A stretch of DNA of 64,000 nt from Lanius collurio (Eukaryota > Chordata > Aves > Passeriformes > Laniidae). Positions 52,901 to 64,000 of this stretch are shown one piece after another. Position 1 is the first letter of the stretch; every line of letters starts with the position of its first letter. The notes under the pieces were generated by a model. That model made no database searches. It was not told the origin of the DNA and was given only the letters and a program-made list of their open reading frames with translations. The translations under genes and the position numbers were made by a program. The DNA lies in NCBI GenBank assembly GCA_020086605.1, contig JACBWW010000004.1:29297047-29361046 (forward strand), given 5' to 3'.

Positions 52901-54098
52901 TACTTCTTTTGCATACAATGTGAATTCAATTGATCTAAGAACACAGACTGACTTTCTAATTTAATGCTAGTATTAGTGATTCTGTTGTCAAAGCTCATGT
53001 GATCTATGAAACAGAATGTGATCTTCAGGGATCCAGTGGAATTTTTTGTTAACCAGTATGATTTCCATGCCTAGTTAAAATGGGGATTGAAAATTGTTCG
53101 CTCTGTATGGTGCTGCTAAAAGATACTGGTGATAAGATTGTGATGTTTCTGCACTGAAAATCTTTAGTTAGTGGATTCATGGGAGAAGAAAGAAGGTGCT
53201 AGTTCCTGTGTTAAGAGTGCCATGGAAACAGATGTTCACTGTTTTCTTTCTCTTTCTAGACTGAACAGCAGTATTGTTAGACCTCATGTTTTTAAATATA
53301 AACACTGTGTCAGTCTGGATCTCTGCAGTGCAGTACTTTCCTCTTTTGACCCATCAGTCATCAGAGTTAGACTTCTCTGGGTATACTCTGTAACAGTGAG
53401 CTAGACCTGGAAGGGGTTAAGGTCACGCTACACTTGGCCATCATCTGAAGTAAATACTGAAATCTTAACCCCTTCAAACCCTGTTGGCAGAGCAGATTTT
53501 TTTCTTGGCTCCAAAGTGAGTAACTTGTATTAGAGTTATAATGCATACCTGGTTGTAAGCACTGGGACTAGAGGTAAAAGCTGAGTTTCAGGAAAGCACA
53601 GGAAATGGCATATCTGCCTCATCTGAGCCACACAAAGGGTGACTGGCTATTTCAGTATCTTCCTGGGAGAGTTGCTCAGAGAAGAACTTTTGAGGGGGTC
53701 GTCACTTTTTTGACATTGCTCACTGTTCAGCTTGATTTATTTTGTTTATACTCAGCCATCTAGTTTCAGGCTAATGGCCTTTCACTGTGTGAACATTGTG
53801 CTCCAGAGCTTGTTGAAAGAAGCTTCCAGGATCTGAAGAGGACCATAAAAACTACTGACTAGGAAACTAGGCAGCTCTTAATTAACTGGCTTGTAGTTTG
53901 TCTAGGTTCCTATTGGTTTTTAGGATGTTGAGCGCTAACTCCATATCTACCTGGTAAATGTGTGGGTGATGGTCCTTTATGCTTTATATTTATTTGTTTC
54001 AGGGGTTTTTCTCCTGCAGCTGTGCGGTGCATCTGGTAGCTTTTGGAGAGGCCAAATGGTGTTTGTGACGTAAATGTGTTTTGCTTTTCTCTTTGTAG
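49906..54098. other. Intron 2, second block with exon 3 acceptor: no gene recognised
   Basis: About 4.2 kb of ordinary intron ending in the pyrimidine-rich acceptor TTTTGCTTTTCTCTTTGTAG (54079-54098). No open frame above about 85 codons and no recognisable repeat family. A short T-run lies near 51995-52006. Confidence 0.65.
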
Positions 54099-54211
54099 AT
54101 GCTGGCCAAAGCAAGTGTCGATTAGAGAGAGCTCAAGCTCTGGAACAGGCAAAGAAGCCCCAGGAAGCAGTCTTCATCCCAGAATGCAATGAGGATGGAT
54201 CATTCATGCAG
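54099..54211 (+). CDS. SMOC1: SMOC1 coding exon 3: first half of thyroglobulin type-1 domain 1
   Basis: Encodes residues 93-130 (113 nt; phase 1 in, phase 0 out). Its first two bases complete the Asp93 codon begun in exon 2. It carries the first thyroglobulin type-1 cysteine (C99 in KCRLERAQALEQA) and the second (C122 in VFIPECNEDGSFMQ), matching human SMOC1 almost residue for residue. The domain's signature CWCV motif must lie in the next exon, which is not in the window. The acceptor TTTGTAG|ATGCT and donor ATGCAG|GTAAAA are good. Thyroglobulin type-1 domains are disulfide-rich extracellular modules, some of which bind cysteine proteases; no such activity is claimed here. Confidence 0.95.
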
Positions 54212-57200
54212 GTAAAATTTCTATTTGCTTCATTCAGCCAGGCTTCAGATGTCTATGGGAGATTCAGTGTTAAGGCATGAGCCAAGTGATGATAGCAGAG
54301 TGGATACACGCTCTGACTCAGTTACTTGGGTAAAAATTTGAAAGCTGGGGACTTCTTTAACCAAATGGAAGTTTTGATTCCGTCACAATACCTTAAAAGA
54401 CATATACATATGCAATAGCATCCAGCTCCAATATAGAACAGAAACAAATGGCATTAATCTTCTGCATTGCATAGTGTAGTGGTTGTGTTCAGATCATCTC
54501 TTACTTGCCAATAATCAAGCCAGACAATTGATTGGTTCTGATCAGAACTAGAAGGACTTTCGTGCAAAAAACTACTTCGGTGTCAAACCACAACAAATAG
54601 AAAGTAAAACAGTTGCAGGGGAGGCCAATTTTTCCATGAAGAGGAGCTGTAAATAGAGCTGTGACTTACACAGAGCAAGGTGGACCCAGCTGATTCTGCT
54701 CTCTCTGCTTCATCCCAGGAAAAAAGCAGTCTGTTCAGCTCATTCCTTCTGCAGGGTACTTCTTGTACTATATGTCCTGTAGAGATTTTGGCAGAGAGGA
54801 GATGAGACTTTGGGTTTTTGATTCTTCACTGTTCACTTGCTGAAGTTTGCCAAAACAGGGTAGAAATGAAGAGTGATACTTGGTTCTGTTACCACTAACA
54901 TATTGAGTAGTGTCCTAGTGTTGACTGAACTGGCTGTTAAAAATGGCTCATGCACAGTTTCCTGACACAATTTCATGCTATCTGCTCAGATTTGCATGCA
55001 TCTAACATGCCAAAAATCTGCAACCCTGTGACCTCTACTTTGTGAATTTAGGTAAACCGCAGAATGTTTTTTGCCTTACCTTCCATATGCTGAATACTGC
55101 TCTAGACACCTTCTTTCTCAAAGAAATTTTAGGATACATTGGTTGTTTGCACAGTCTTCTGAAGGTAAAAGAAATTACAAAATAGAATCAATATTGGCCT
55201 TAAAAAGATGAGAAAGGCAGAGAGCTTTGGGTTTGGTTCAAACATTTTGTGATGCCTGAGGGAAAAGGAGAGGGAAGAATTTTTTTGTGATAACCCACCA
55301 AAAATTTTATTCCCCTCCTCAGTCTTGCCCTCCCATTATCTGATGTGTGGGAGTGGTTTTGTTTTGTTGTTGGTTTTTTGATGATGAACAGGAAAAAGTT
55401 GTATTCGTCCTGCAAACTTTGCATGCTTCTTTGTAGCAGCGTTATATTTCTGTATAGTGTGGACTGTCATGGGAAGATTGGGATAAGAAGATGGCTGCAG
55501 TTTCTTGCAGTTTAACTGCACTTTCAGTTGTTGAAATTTGTTTTTGTATAGAGAAGATTGTGTTGGCACTGGAGGCTAATGTTTATAAAAGCTTGCAGAG
55601 CGGGCCAATATGGAACAAAATGTTCCATGCTAAACTTCATAGTTCAAGAAAAAAGGGGTAAGGAAAGCTAACTTTGAAATGTCTATCACCTGTCCATCAA
55701 CCTCTTGGAGACTAAAGTAGGTGAAATTTTTATCCTTATAAAAAGGATAATATGGACTGATAGTATAGTTGATAAAGCTTTTTTTCAGACAGGTTTATTT
55801 TGAAGGTTGGTACCAGTGTCTGGATTGTGGCGAAGTTGCTGGACTTTTCCTTGGCACATTCCTTAGCCAGTGTTGGTTGCCAGTTGAGGGGCTGCATGAA
55901 ACTGCTTACAAAAATTGTGTGTTGTCAGTAGGCAACCAAGTGATACTTTCTTCCTCCATTAAGTTCTTTCTGTGAACACTAAAGTGTTTTTGTTTTACCT
56001 GGCATGCTGAAGGAAGCCTTTGATATCTTTGTATCTGGAATTAACTGAAATTCATATCATTCCTTGGTTCATAATAATACCCTACATTCCACATACCTCA
56101 TGTACCAGCTTCATCAGTTATATTGCAGCATTTAAGGTAATTGTCCCTGCATAAGATTTAAGTGAAAAATAATGTCCAAGAAAGCTAACTAGTTTCAACC
56201 TGTATTTGAGGCAAATCTTTCCTTTAGCTTCTGGTCAAAATGAATTAAATTTTGATTTTAAAAGGATGTATAAAAACTAGATTTTTGATCAACAATCCAA
56301 ACAGTTTTGCTTCCAGCAGCTCATGAGTAGATCTCATTTGGTGGAGATATTTTGGATACTGCATCTCTTGTGCAGAGAATTGATGCTCCTGGGTTCTGCT
56401 CTACAGGGAGGCTGTGTTTTTGAAGTCCCTGATGCCTTGATGAAGTCAGCTCTGGACTGTTGTTAGTTTATTCTGGTTCAATACCCAGAGTGTTGCTCCA
56501 TCTTAGACTCCAAAATCTCAGTTGGGAAATCTACAACAGAACAGCATCTCTCAACAAAGTTTCTAGGAGAAATACCCACTGTGCTTTTCAACATGGAATC
56601 CCCATCCCAACAAGAGTCTGAGCAGATGCACACGTTTCGGGGTTCATACTCTGTATGCAGAGTTGGCTAGGGAGACTTTTTCAACAACTTCCCCCTTTCT
56701 GCATAACTGTTATTGAAAAGGTGTTTTATGTAGAAGAAAAATTCTGATCAGAGAGGAAACAAAGGTGCATGCGTGTATTTAGAATATCAAATGTCTGAGT
56801 TGTCACAGCACTCATTCGAGATGCAGATGACTTGCTTTCAGGTCATCTTGCTGAGCCTACTGAACACAGTAGATGTTCAGGCCCACATCATTGTCCTTGC
56901 TATCAGACTTCGAAAGAGTCTGATTTTTTTTTTAATCTAATTAATTCATTGTTGGAAATTCTTGAAATTTTTGTAGGACTGAAAAACAGGAGCTGTACAG
57001 ATGTGGGAGAATTTGGTAGTAGAAACTATGCTCAGAGAAACTGCTTGGCCTTAACTTGTTTGAATATTGCTTTTGTAGTTCATAATAATTATCTTGATTA
57101 GAAACCAAATTGCAATCACTCTAGGTAAACACTGAAAGTGGGGCTGTTCCTCTGAAAGCAGCTCGAGTTTTCCCTTTCCAGCTCCTAGAATTGTACCCAG

Positions 57201-60200
57201 TTCAATGCTGAATTTGGGGTTGGATCCACTGCAGATTGGATGGGGCTGTAGGGTGGTGAGGAGAGCAAAGCTCCTCTGCTGCTCTGCGAGTGGCAGCATG
57301 CACCACATAGGCAGGAGGAAGACCATGTTCACATTCCTCCTGCTTCTCTGCAGGGTTGGATCTACCAGTTAGATGTGGCAACAATGGTGAAAGGAAGGAG
57401 GGCCTAAAGGCAAAGACCTTAGTATGGCTTGCATTTAAACTGCTTCGTAGAGAGACATCATGCATGTCTTAAACACTTGTGTAATCTGTCCGGTTTTCAT
57501 TGTCTGTGAAATTTAGACTGAAAGCAGTGTTGCCACTGATTCTGTTGCTCAGCTGATCAGTTTTCCTATGCATGATTAGGTATAATGGGGTTTGTGTACT
57601 GCATCAAGTGGAGCAGGCACTTGTCAATTCACTGTTTGTGAAATAACTGTTTCTATGCAACATGGGCTGCTTCCCTTATTGTTGAGTATGTGTATTGCAA
57701 AGATCATATCAAATCCCCTCTTAGTGCTACTTATGCATCTAAAAATGTGACATGGATTTGCAGCATGAAGAGGTGGTGGCACTGCAGGCATGATTGGATG
57801 ATTGTAAATGGGGAGCAGACCTGAATAATTCCTCTGAATTGCCATGTCCTTATATTTAAGTCTGTGTGGGGAATATTGCTTCCTACAACAAAATCTCTCT
57901 ACACTTAGCCCACAGTAATAAAAGCAGACAGATAAAATTTGAGTTATTCACAACATAAGAATGTTTGTTAGATATGAGTAATTTGATTAATTGTAGAAAA
58001 CTGAGGTCATGTACTGTTGTGCAGAATTGAACATGACTAAAACCAGTTTCTGTTCCCAAGACTTTTGCCTTTTTGCTGTTATGCTGTATTTTGCATAAAT
58101 GCCATTCCTTTTCCATGCTGCACCTAACCTGCTGTGATCTGTTCTTCATAAACAACAGGCACTAGTGGTTAATCTGCACACTTTCTTTTGCTGCCTAGTG
58201 CCATTGGGCTTGTTGCCATGGGCTGAGAGAGACTTGCATTCTTCGTAGTTTTCCCCTAATCAGTTTTTCAGAGAAGGTTGCTGAGATTTTAAATGGGATC
58301 TGTTTCAGACAGATTAATATAAACATGAATAATGTTAATCCTGCCTTGGGGATGTAGTTTTGTAGGACTTTGTGGTATGTCTTTCTATTTGCTGCCACCT
58401 TCCACTGTCTAGTTGTGGTTTCTTTTCCTCACAAGTCGGCATACAAATGTCTGAAAGCAAGTCTCCTTGGAGAGTTTCTTTCAGTTTGGAGTTCTTAAAA
58501 TCTGGCTCCTGGTGCAGTTATGACACGGCACTGAGATTTCTCTTAAAGTGAGTTCATCAGTCAAACCTGTTGTCTTATGACAGGATCAGCAGCATCAGTG
58601 AATGGGCTGACAGTCAGAGCAGTTCTGCATTATCAGATAGCTTCCAGAGCATTCCCACATCTCATAATATAAGTCTGCTTGGAAAGAGTGATCTATATTA
58701 TGGTCCATAGTAATAGTTTCACTCCACACTGTGCTAATGCCCATCTAAAGTTCTGTTTTCTCCCAAGTTCCACAAACAGCTCTTTTTAAAGATGTGGGGA
58801 ACCCTTTCAGCCTTCAGTGTGACTTCATGATCCAAGTCTGCGCCTCTGTATTGGCTAGTGTAGCATGATGCTGGGCAAAATTACAAACTGGTGCCTTAAT
58901 GCAGCAAAGTACTATGTAGACATATCCTTCATTGCCTGGATGCTGTCTATTATCCCATTATTCAGTGCTCAGATTCCAGCAATACTAAGCTCTCAAGGAG
59001 TTCGCCTCTTCTTTCAGAAGAACACAGTCCATCTTGCTAGATTAAAGAAACTCTTTATAAAATATCTGGGTTTTAACTGGTAGGTGGTTCTGGCTTTTTT
59101 TATTAAAAAACATCACTTCTAAAGATGGTAACTGTAGGCTTTGTGTGAGTACTGCTCTGCAAGTTTGCTACTTGAGCACTTGCTTTCTTCCTGGGGCTTT
59201 CATTGTATTTCTCATTTGCATGTTGTGCTAAAGATAAACCATGAATGGGTAAGGAGGTAAGAGCTTTGGTTATTTATGGCACTTCTTCAAAGAAGTTGCA
59301 ATAGCAAAGAAAGAGGTTCTTAAAGAGGGAGTGGACATACTTAAGGAAAGTGACAATGTAAGGTCATTCTTAGCTTCAAAGTGTCACATTCTGTGTCAGA
59401 AGCAAAAACCCTCTTTTGGGGATCCTTTTCCTGAACGAAATATATGTGTTGGGAAAGCATGTGTGATGGGAATGTCCTTGATCATGACTAAGATTCTTCT
59501 GCTTCAGATCATTTCTTTCCCTTGTTATTTGAATAGTGAAATTCCTGTGGAGCAAGAATTTCTTGAGTGGTGCATAGACTTGAGGGAGGTGGGTGCTATA
59601 TAAAGCCCTGGTGAGAATATTTGCACAATGCCATTTGTGAAGAATTAAATATGAATGGGGAACAGAAAAACTGACAAAAATTATTTAAGGGCCTGCAGTC
59701 CCAAAGAGGCTTGAACACAAGATGCAGACTGACTCATAGCTCCCTAAAATTGCCTATAAAGGTAAGCAGGCTTTTGACAATAATCAGCTGACTCCCAGTG
59801 CAGCAAAAAGTTTTACAAGATCCAGGGTCTCATCATTACAGCAGGACATGTGAACCAGAACAGAGGCATCACCATGTAGAGTTAAGATAAATAGCCATCA
59901 GGCCAGTGTGCTGTGGTTGTGTACCACTGACTTGGGTTCAGAGGACTTTCTAGTTGAGCCTCAATGGCTTGAACAAAGGAAAGACTTGATTAAAGAATTG
60001 CTGTATGACACTGGCTTCTGCTCCCTGGGTCAGACTAAATGACCTGCTGGCTTGGAGCTATTTATTTAGCTGTTTTTACAGTGTTTACAAAGAGCACTGG
60101 ATGCAACCAGGATTTGGATCCTTGCCTGGTGCTGTGAGTGCAGTCAGTAGCTCTGCTGCCTGCCCTTAGCCTCAGCAGTGCCATTCAAAAACTGTATGTG

Positions 60201-61726
60201 TTTCTTCTTTTCTCCTAGAAGTATAGCTTTGAGTACAGAATGAATGTTCTTCCCTTCTCATCTCCCATTGTGGGAGGAGCCAGGAAATGTTTGTTTGATC
60301 TGTGATGGGATAGGAATGCATTGCTAAACTTTCCATAAGAACAGCACTGAGTCTACTCTGAGTGTTGCTGTTCCTGTGGTCAGCCCAGTGCTTGTCCAAG
60401 GTGTTTCCAGCCTCTTACAGCAAACTACCTCTTTCTGTAACTCCATGGAAACTGGTTTTCAGCCATCACAGAATTGCTGCTTTGCCTCTGTTCTCTCTCT
60501 TGTATATGTGTATGCAATTTCTCTCTCACTTCCAGTTTATATTTGAGTAACATCCCCTTGATCCTCCTTTGTGAAATAGCTATAAAGGGATGCTGCTTGC
60601 CTGTTTAGAAGGAATCTGATTCTGGCATTGCCAGTGAGATACTGAAGAAACACAAAGAATGGCTTCTTTTTCCCCTGAGGAGCTTAAGAGGCCGAGTTAT
60701 CTGCCAGCAACTATTTTTTTAATTCTTACATATTGTAAGGAATTTTATGAGAGCAGGTATTTAATCGTATGGCCTATATATTGGCTGCTGTTTGATTTCA
60801 CACATTGTAGTGGCAGGGTGGAATAGAGAAGCTGCTGCTACACTTTTAATTTGGGGAGAGGTGATGGAGCAATTTTCTTGGGTTTGTCCCTCATGCTTTT
60901 CATCCTTCAGTTGAGACACAGGTAAGATGTCCTATCTCTCCATGAAAAATAGGAACAGTGTCCCAATGCATGATCAGGGATTTGACTGCCTGTAGTGCTT
61001 TAAAATGCAATCGGATATTTTTTTTAAATATAGATGTTAAGGGGGAATCTGTTGAAGACCTCAAATAATTCACAGGTTTTATTTGTCTGATTTCCTATTA
61101 TGTAATTTTTAAAACTCTGTTGGACGGGTATATGTTAATTTGAGGTATCAAATTGTGTCATGTGCCTTTCCAGCAGTAACGGGCATTCTGTAGCTGCAGC
61201 TTGATTAACAGTCAAGTCTGTTAAGTATATAAGATTGTATTTCCTCTGCCTCAATGCTTGGCTTTAGAAGACTGAGAGCCAAAAAAGTCCAACATACATT
61301 TTCTAACATGTATTTTGGTAGAGTCAAAATTAACTTGGTAACTGAAGATTAGATCTGTGCAGTAAACATCTGTCATGCTTGCATAGTTACTCTTCTGATT
61401 ATAAGTGTTTAAAAATCTCACTACTTTGGGAGTAGGATTAGAATGAGGTTGAATTTCATATTGACAGATGAAATATTACTTAGAAACTAAAGCTCAAATG
61501 TAAGATAAATGGAAAATTTTAAAATAAACCCCCACATTTTGGATATTCCTTACTGTATGTGCTCTGAAATAGTTGACATTTTATGTTTACACACAGTGCT
61601 TAGAAATGGTACTAGATCAGTTACTGCCTTTGCACTTTTTTCAGTGTCATACCAGTCCCATGTAACTGATGAACAGTATACCTTTCCCCCCAGCCTTTAA
61701 GCTGCAAACTCAAGGCTGTAGGCCAC
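54212..61726. other. Intron 3, first block: no exon or gene recognised
   Basis: Donor GTAAAA. I looked for the expected next SMOC1 exon, which should begin with a Val-Gln-Cys-His segment and contain a Tyr-Cys-Trp-Cys-Val motif in frame after an AG acceptor, and found none in any + frame. A weak CR1-tail-like phrase (GGGTCAGACTAAATGACCTG, about 60028-60047) is too short to call. Otherwise ordinary AT-rich intron. Confidence 0.65.
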
Positions 61727-62230
61727 TGTTATGATGATGCCTTTTACTAGTGATAAAATCAAGAATTGGACATGGTTAGAAGGGGAAAAAGGGATTTTAC
61801 CTTGGTGTTTATTTTAAGGATCCTTAGGTGCACACGTCCAGGTCAGGTGCACCGTAATATACCCACAAATGCACCCCAATGCACCAGCAAACGCCCACAC
61901 CAAATGCACCCCCCAGCAAGATCTGGTATCACATTATAGGTCTTTCTAATTAGCATATCTATCAAAATTCCCCAATGAGGGTTTGAGTGAGCCCCCCTCC
62001 CCAAGGAACCTTCCCCTGGAAGGTTCTATCTTAGTTTACAGAATGTGTTCTGGAGAGGACCTTGGGGTCTGAGGCACATTGACTTCTACTTACAAAGCTT
62101 CTAAAATATTTGGTCTTGTAGTTTAACAAACACATCCAAGAATGTAGGCAAAAGCATCAGGAACAGAAGCTGCAAAAGGCATGAAAAGGGTATAAAATAA
62201 AAAGCAAAAATCTTCATGGCATCAATGACA
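61727..62230 (-). mobile_element. Candidate solo LTR-like element, antisense to SMOC1
   Basis: The segment starts TGTTATGATGATGCC and ends GGCATCAATGACA, so both ends read TGTYAT...TGATGCC inward, like the short inverted ends of retroviral LTRs. Read on the minus strand it has AATAAA (61808-61813) about 85 bp before its 3' end, as expected for an R-U5 boundary. Its composition differs from the flanks: C-rich on +, with repeated AATGCACC units at 61867-61910 and a 9-bp perfect inverted repeat at 62006-62026. No coding sequence is present. I found no target-site duplication, so boundaries are tentative and the family is not assigned; a non-LTR origin is possible. Confidence 0.4.
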
Positions 62231-64000
62231 CCTAAATATGCCAAGACATGGTCAGGTGTCATGGTGAAATGGAAGTGTGTCTCAATGTGAAGACATTTGG
62301 GAAAAACAACTGCACTGATTCTTGAGGTTTCTGAAGTGAATTCTTCATGGGTAGCTGTTTGGCCTTTAGGATAATGGCTGAAATTTAATTGCAGTTGTTA
62401 TCTGTAGAGGGGAAGTCCTTTGGTGCTGCAGTAAAACTTGTGGTTGTTGTGAAAGTGCTGTCAGTCTCAGATTTTTTTTTTTTTCCTTCCTTTTTATAAT
62501 GACCATGTGGAGGAAGAAGGGGTCATGGGATACCAGTCCAAGGAAGACTAGCATTCCTTAGCCTAGTTATTTACAAAATTACTTCACTTTTTAATGGATG
62601 TAATGTGTCTGGCTTGCATAGATAAGTGTATGTAATTGGTAGCTCTCCACCGAGGCGAGTTACATAAGATACTCTCAGTTAATGCATCTGTCCTGAATTT
62701 GTGTCAATACATTTTTTTGACTCCTCTGCCATGTACTTTGTTATTTTTCTGAAGGCTTGGCTAAAGGACTATCAAATGACTAATACCTGACTTTTTAGAA
62801 TACTGCGTACACTGGATTTTTTTTATATAATGTTACATGGAATGGTCTTGCCCTATGAATTCAAGACCCTGTCCTGGAATTTAGCTTTATCCCTTGGTAG
62901 GATTTTTTACAATTCATGCTCAGATGTAAAGACAGCTTCTTGTGCCATTGGGAATGTAGTTTTGTGTGTATATGTGATCAGCAAAGATAAACTCCAAACA
63001 CAAACCCAAGCAGTTCCATCACATTTGTTTTGAGTGTTCAATTGATTAGGTTGAACAATAACAAATATTTTCTAACTCATTTATTGTTAATTACCATCAT
63101 ATTACTTTTGAGTTATTTGCAATCAATTTTGCGATCTATTGAGAGGAGAAAAATGAAACTTCAAATAACAGTGACAGTGACTGCAGTAACATGGGTACAT
63201 GAGATTACTGTTGATTTTGGCTACTAAAAGTAAATGCTTGAGGCAAAATGATTGATTTGCACTTTAGTAAAACCCAAGATAAACAATTTAAACCCAAGAT
63301 AAACACGACATACCGTGTTATAATTGCTCTTAGATCATGTTTTATGTGATATTCAAAGCCTTTTAAAAAAACTGTCATTAAGTCTCTGAACAAACTTCAC
63401 TACCTTAGGGCACTGAAGCCAGCTGTCAGCGAGGGGGAAATGCTGGTTTTGCTCTGAAGGATCCCTAATGAGGGGAACAGCACAAACACCCCATCACTCT
63501 TCTCTTCTGTGGGAAGAGGACTGGAATGGGAAATTGGTTTCAATGAACTTTTTTGGAAAAAGAGAGAATGGACAGAATTAATTTTACAAGTAAAATACAA
63601 AGGCAGTTTCTGAAGTAGTATCATTTCATGGCCTTTTTTCAGAAATGTATTGAAGGAGTCATCTCTAGTTTATAGTAACATAAGCACTTCCATACCATTT
63701 CAAGATACTGATGTGCACATTTAGCCACAGCTGAAAGTATATTTGCTAGAAAGGATTTTGGGACCTGTTAGTATTTACACAGATGCCTGTACAATGATAA
63801 TTTACTTCTATCTCAAAGATGTCAAAGGCATCCTGAATTTCATCCAAATGCTGGCCTATCTAAAAGCTGAGGCAAAGGCTATAATTAGATTTTTTAGGCT
63901 GAATGAAACTTTACTTCTGCTAAATTAATATCTGTGTAGTTGTTACTAAGATCAGTCTGCTAGATCAGGACTTACCTGTTCTTACTTGAGAGGTTCTGTA
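62231..64000. other. Intron 3, final block: no gene recognised
   Basis: AT-rich intron to the window end. Visible items are a T-run at about 62470-62484 and a two-copy 20-bp tandem repeat. No SMOC1 exon 4, no other gene and no repeat family recognised. Confidence 0.6.
63270..63309 (+). repeat. Two-copy 20-bp tandem repeat
   Basis: AAACCCAAGATAAAC is repeated with a period of 20 bp, joined by AATTT. The first 15 bases of the two units are identical, so this is a recent small tandem duplication without visible function. Confidence 0.85.

Larger units (their letters stand above)
5388..64000 (+). other. SMOC1: SMOC1 gene, 5' part only (runs off the 3' end)
   Basis: Gene-level span from the inferred transcription start to the window edge. 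Three exons with consensus GT/AG borders and compatible phases (exon 1 ends phase 0, exon 2 ends phase 1, exon 3 ends phase 0) give 130 continuous residues: signal peptide, Kazal-like module, and start of a thyroglobulin type-1 domain. SMOC1 is a secreted, basement-membrane-associated glycoprotein of the SPARC/BM-40 family that antagonises BMP signalling and is needed for eye and limb development. SMOC2 is excluded because the sequence after the signal peptide (HRATGPR then FLISDR) and the Kazal start (PQCNLHCSR) match SMOC1 as I know it. The remaining ~300 residues, including the EF-hand domain, are beyond the window. Confidence 0.93.

Noticed and set aside
45771..54211. Assignment of the exons to SMOC2 or another Kazal/thyroglobulin protein (e.g. 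testican)
   Set aside because: HRATGPR, FLISDR, PQCNLHCSR and DAGQSKCRLERAQALEQAKK fit SMOC1 specifically; SMOC2 and testicans differ at these positions as I know them.
56470..56500. GGTTCAATACCC resembling a tRNA B box
   Set aside because: No A box at the right distance upstream and no cloverleaf pairing; chance match.
59990..60060. CR1-tail-like phrase GGGTCAGACTAAATGACCTG
   Set aside because: Only about 20 bases resemble the CR1 3' consensus, with no flanking support, so it is not called as a repeat.

Overview
The window looks like a piece of a bird chromosome. Coding density is very low, there are long introns with consensus GT/AG borders, one sharp CpG island, and the recognisable interspersed repeats are CR1 LINE copies, the dominant retroposon of birds. 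There are no prokaryotic gene arrays, no CRISPR array and no tRNA or rRNA gene that I can see.

The only protein-coding gene I can support is the 5' part of SMOC1 (SPARC-related modular calcium-binding protein 1) on the + strand. Three coding exons join in frame into 130 residues. Exon 1 (5497-5601) encodes the start codon and signal peptide. Exon 2 (45771-45942) encodes a six-cysteine Kazal/follistatin-like module. Exon 3 (54099-54211) encodes the first half of the first thyroglobulin type-1 domain. The rest of that domain, the SMOC-specific region, the second thyroglobulin domain and the EF-hand calcium-binding domain are not in the window, so the gene runs off the 3' end. Intron 1 is about 40.2 kb, intron 2 about 8.2 kb, and intron 3 is at least 9.8 kb.

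Layout: 1 to about 4600 is upstream intergenic DNA with no recognisable gene but a clear inverted repeat at its left end. About 4660-5760 is the CpG-island promoter, interrupted by a 400-base run of N (4905-5304). It holds a 19-bp tandem repeat, a GC box, a TATA-like box and an out-of-frame upstream ATG. Introns 1 and 2 carry four CR1 pieces, all in the same orientation as the gene: 11575-11727, 33850-34322, an old degenerate one at 44740-45275, and the longest, with broken reverse-transcriptase motifs, at 48640-49905. Intron 3 carries a candidate antisense LTR-like element at 61727-62230. Other intronic DNA shows only simple-sequence tracts.

Most open reading frames outside the three exons are short chance frames. 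The observations I would follow up are the assembly gap flanked by repeated GC-rich sequence at the promoter, a possible short secreted isoform made by reading through the exon 1 donor to an intronic poly(A) signal, the upstream ATG relative to the TATA box, a two-residue Asp-Arg repeat at the start of exon 2, and the upstream inverted repeat.
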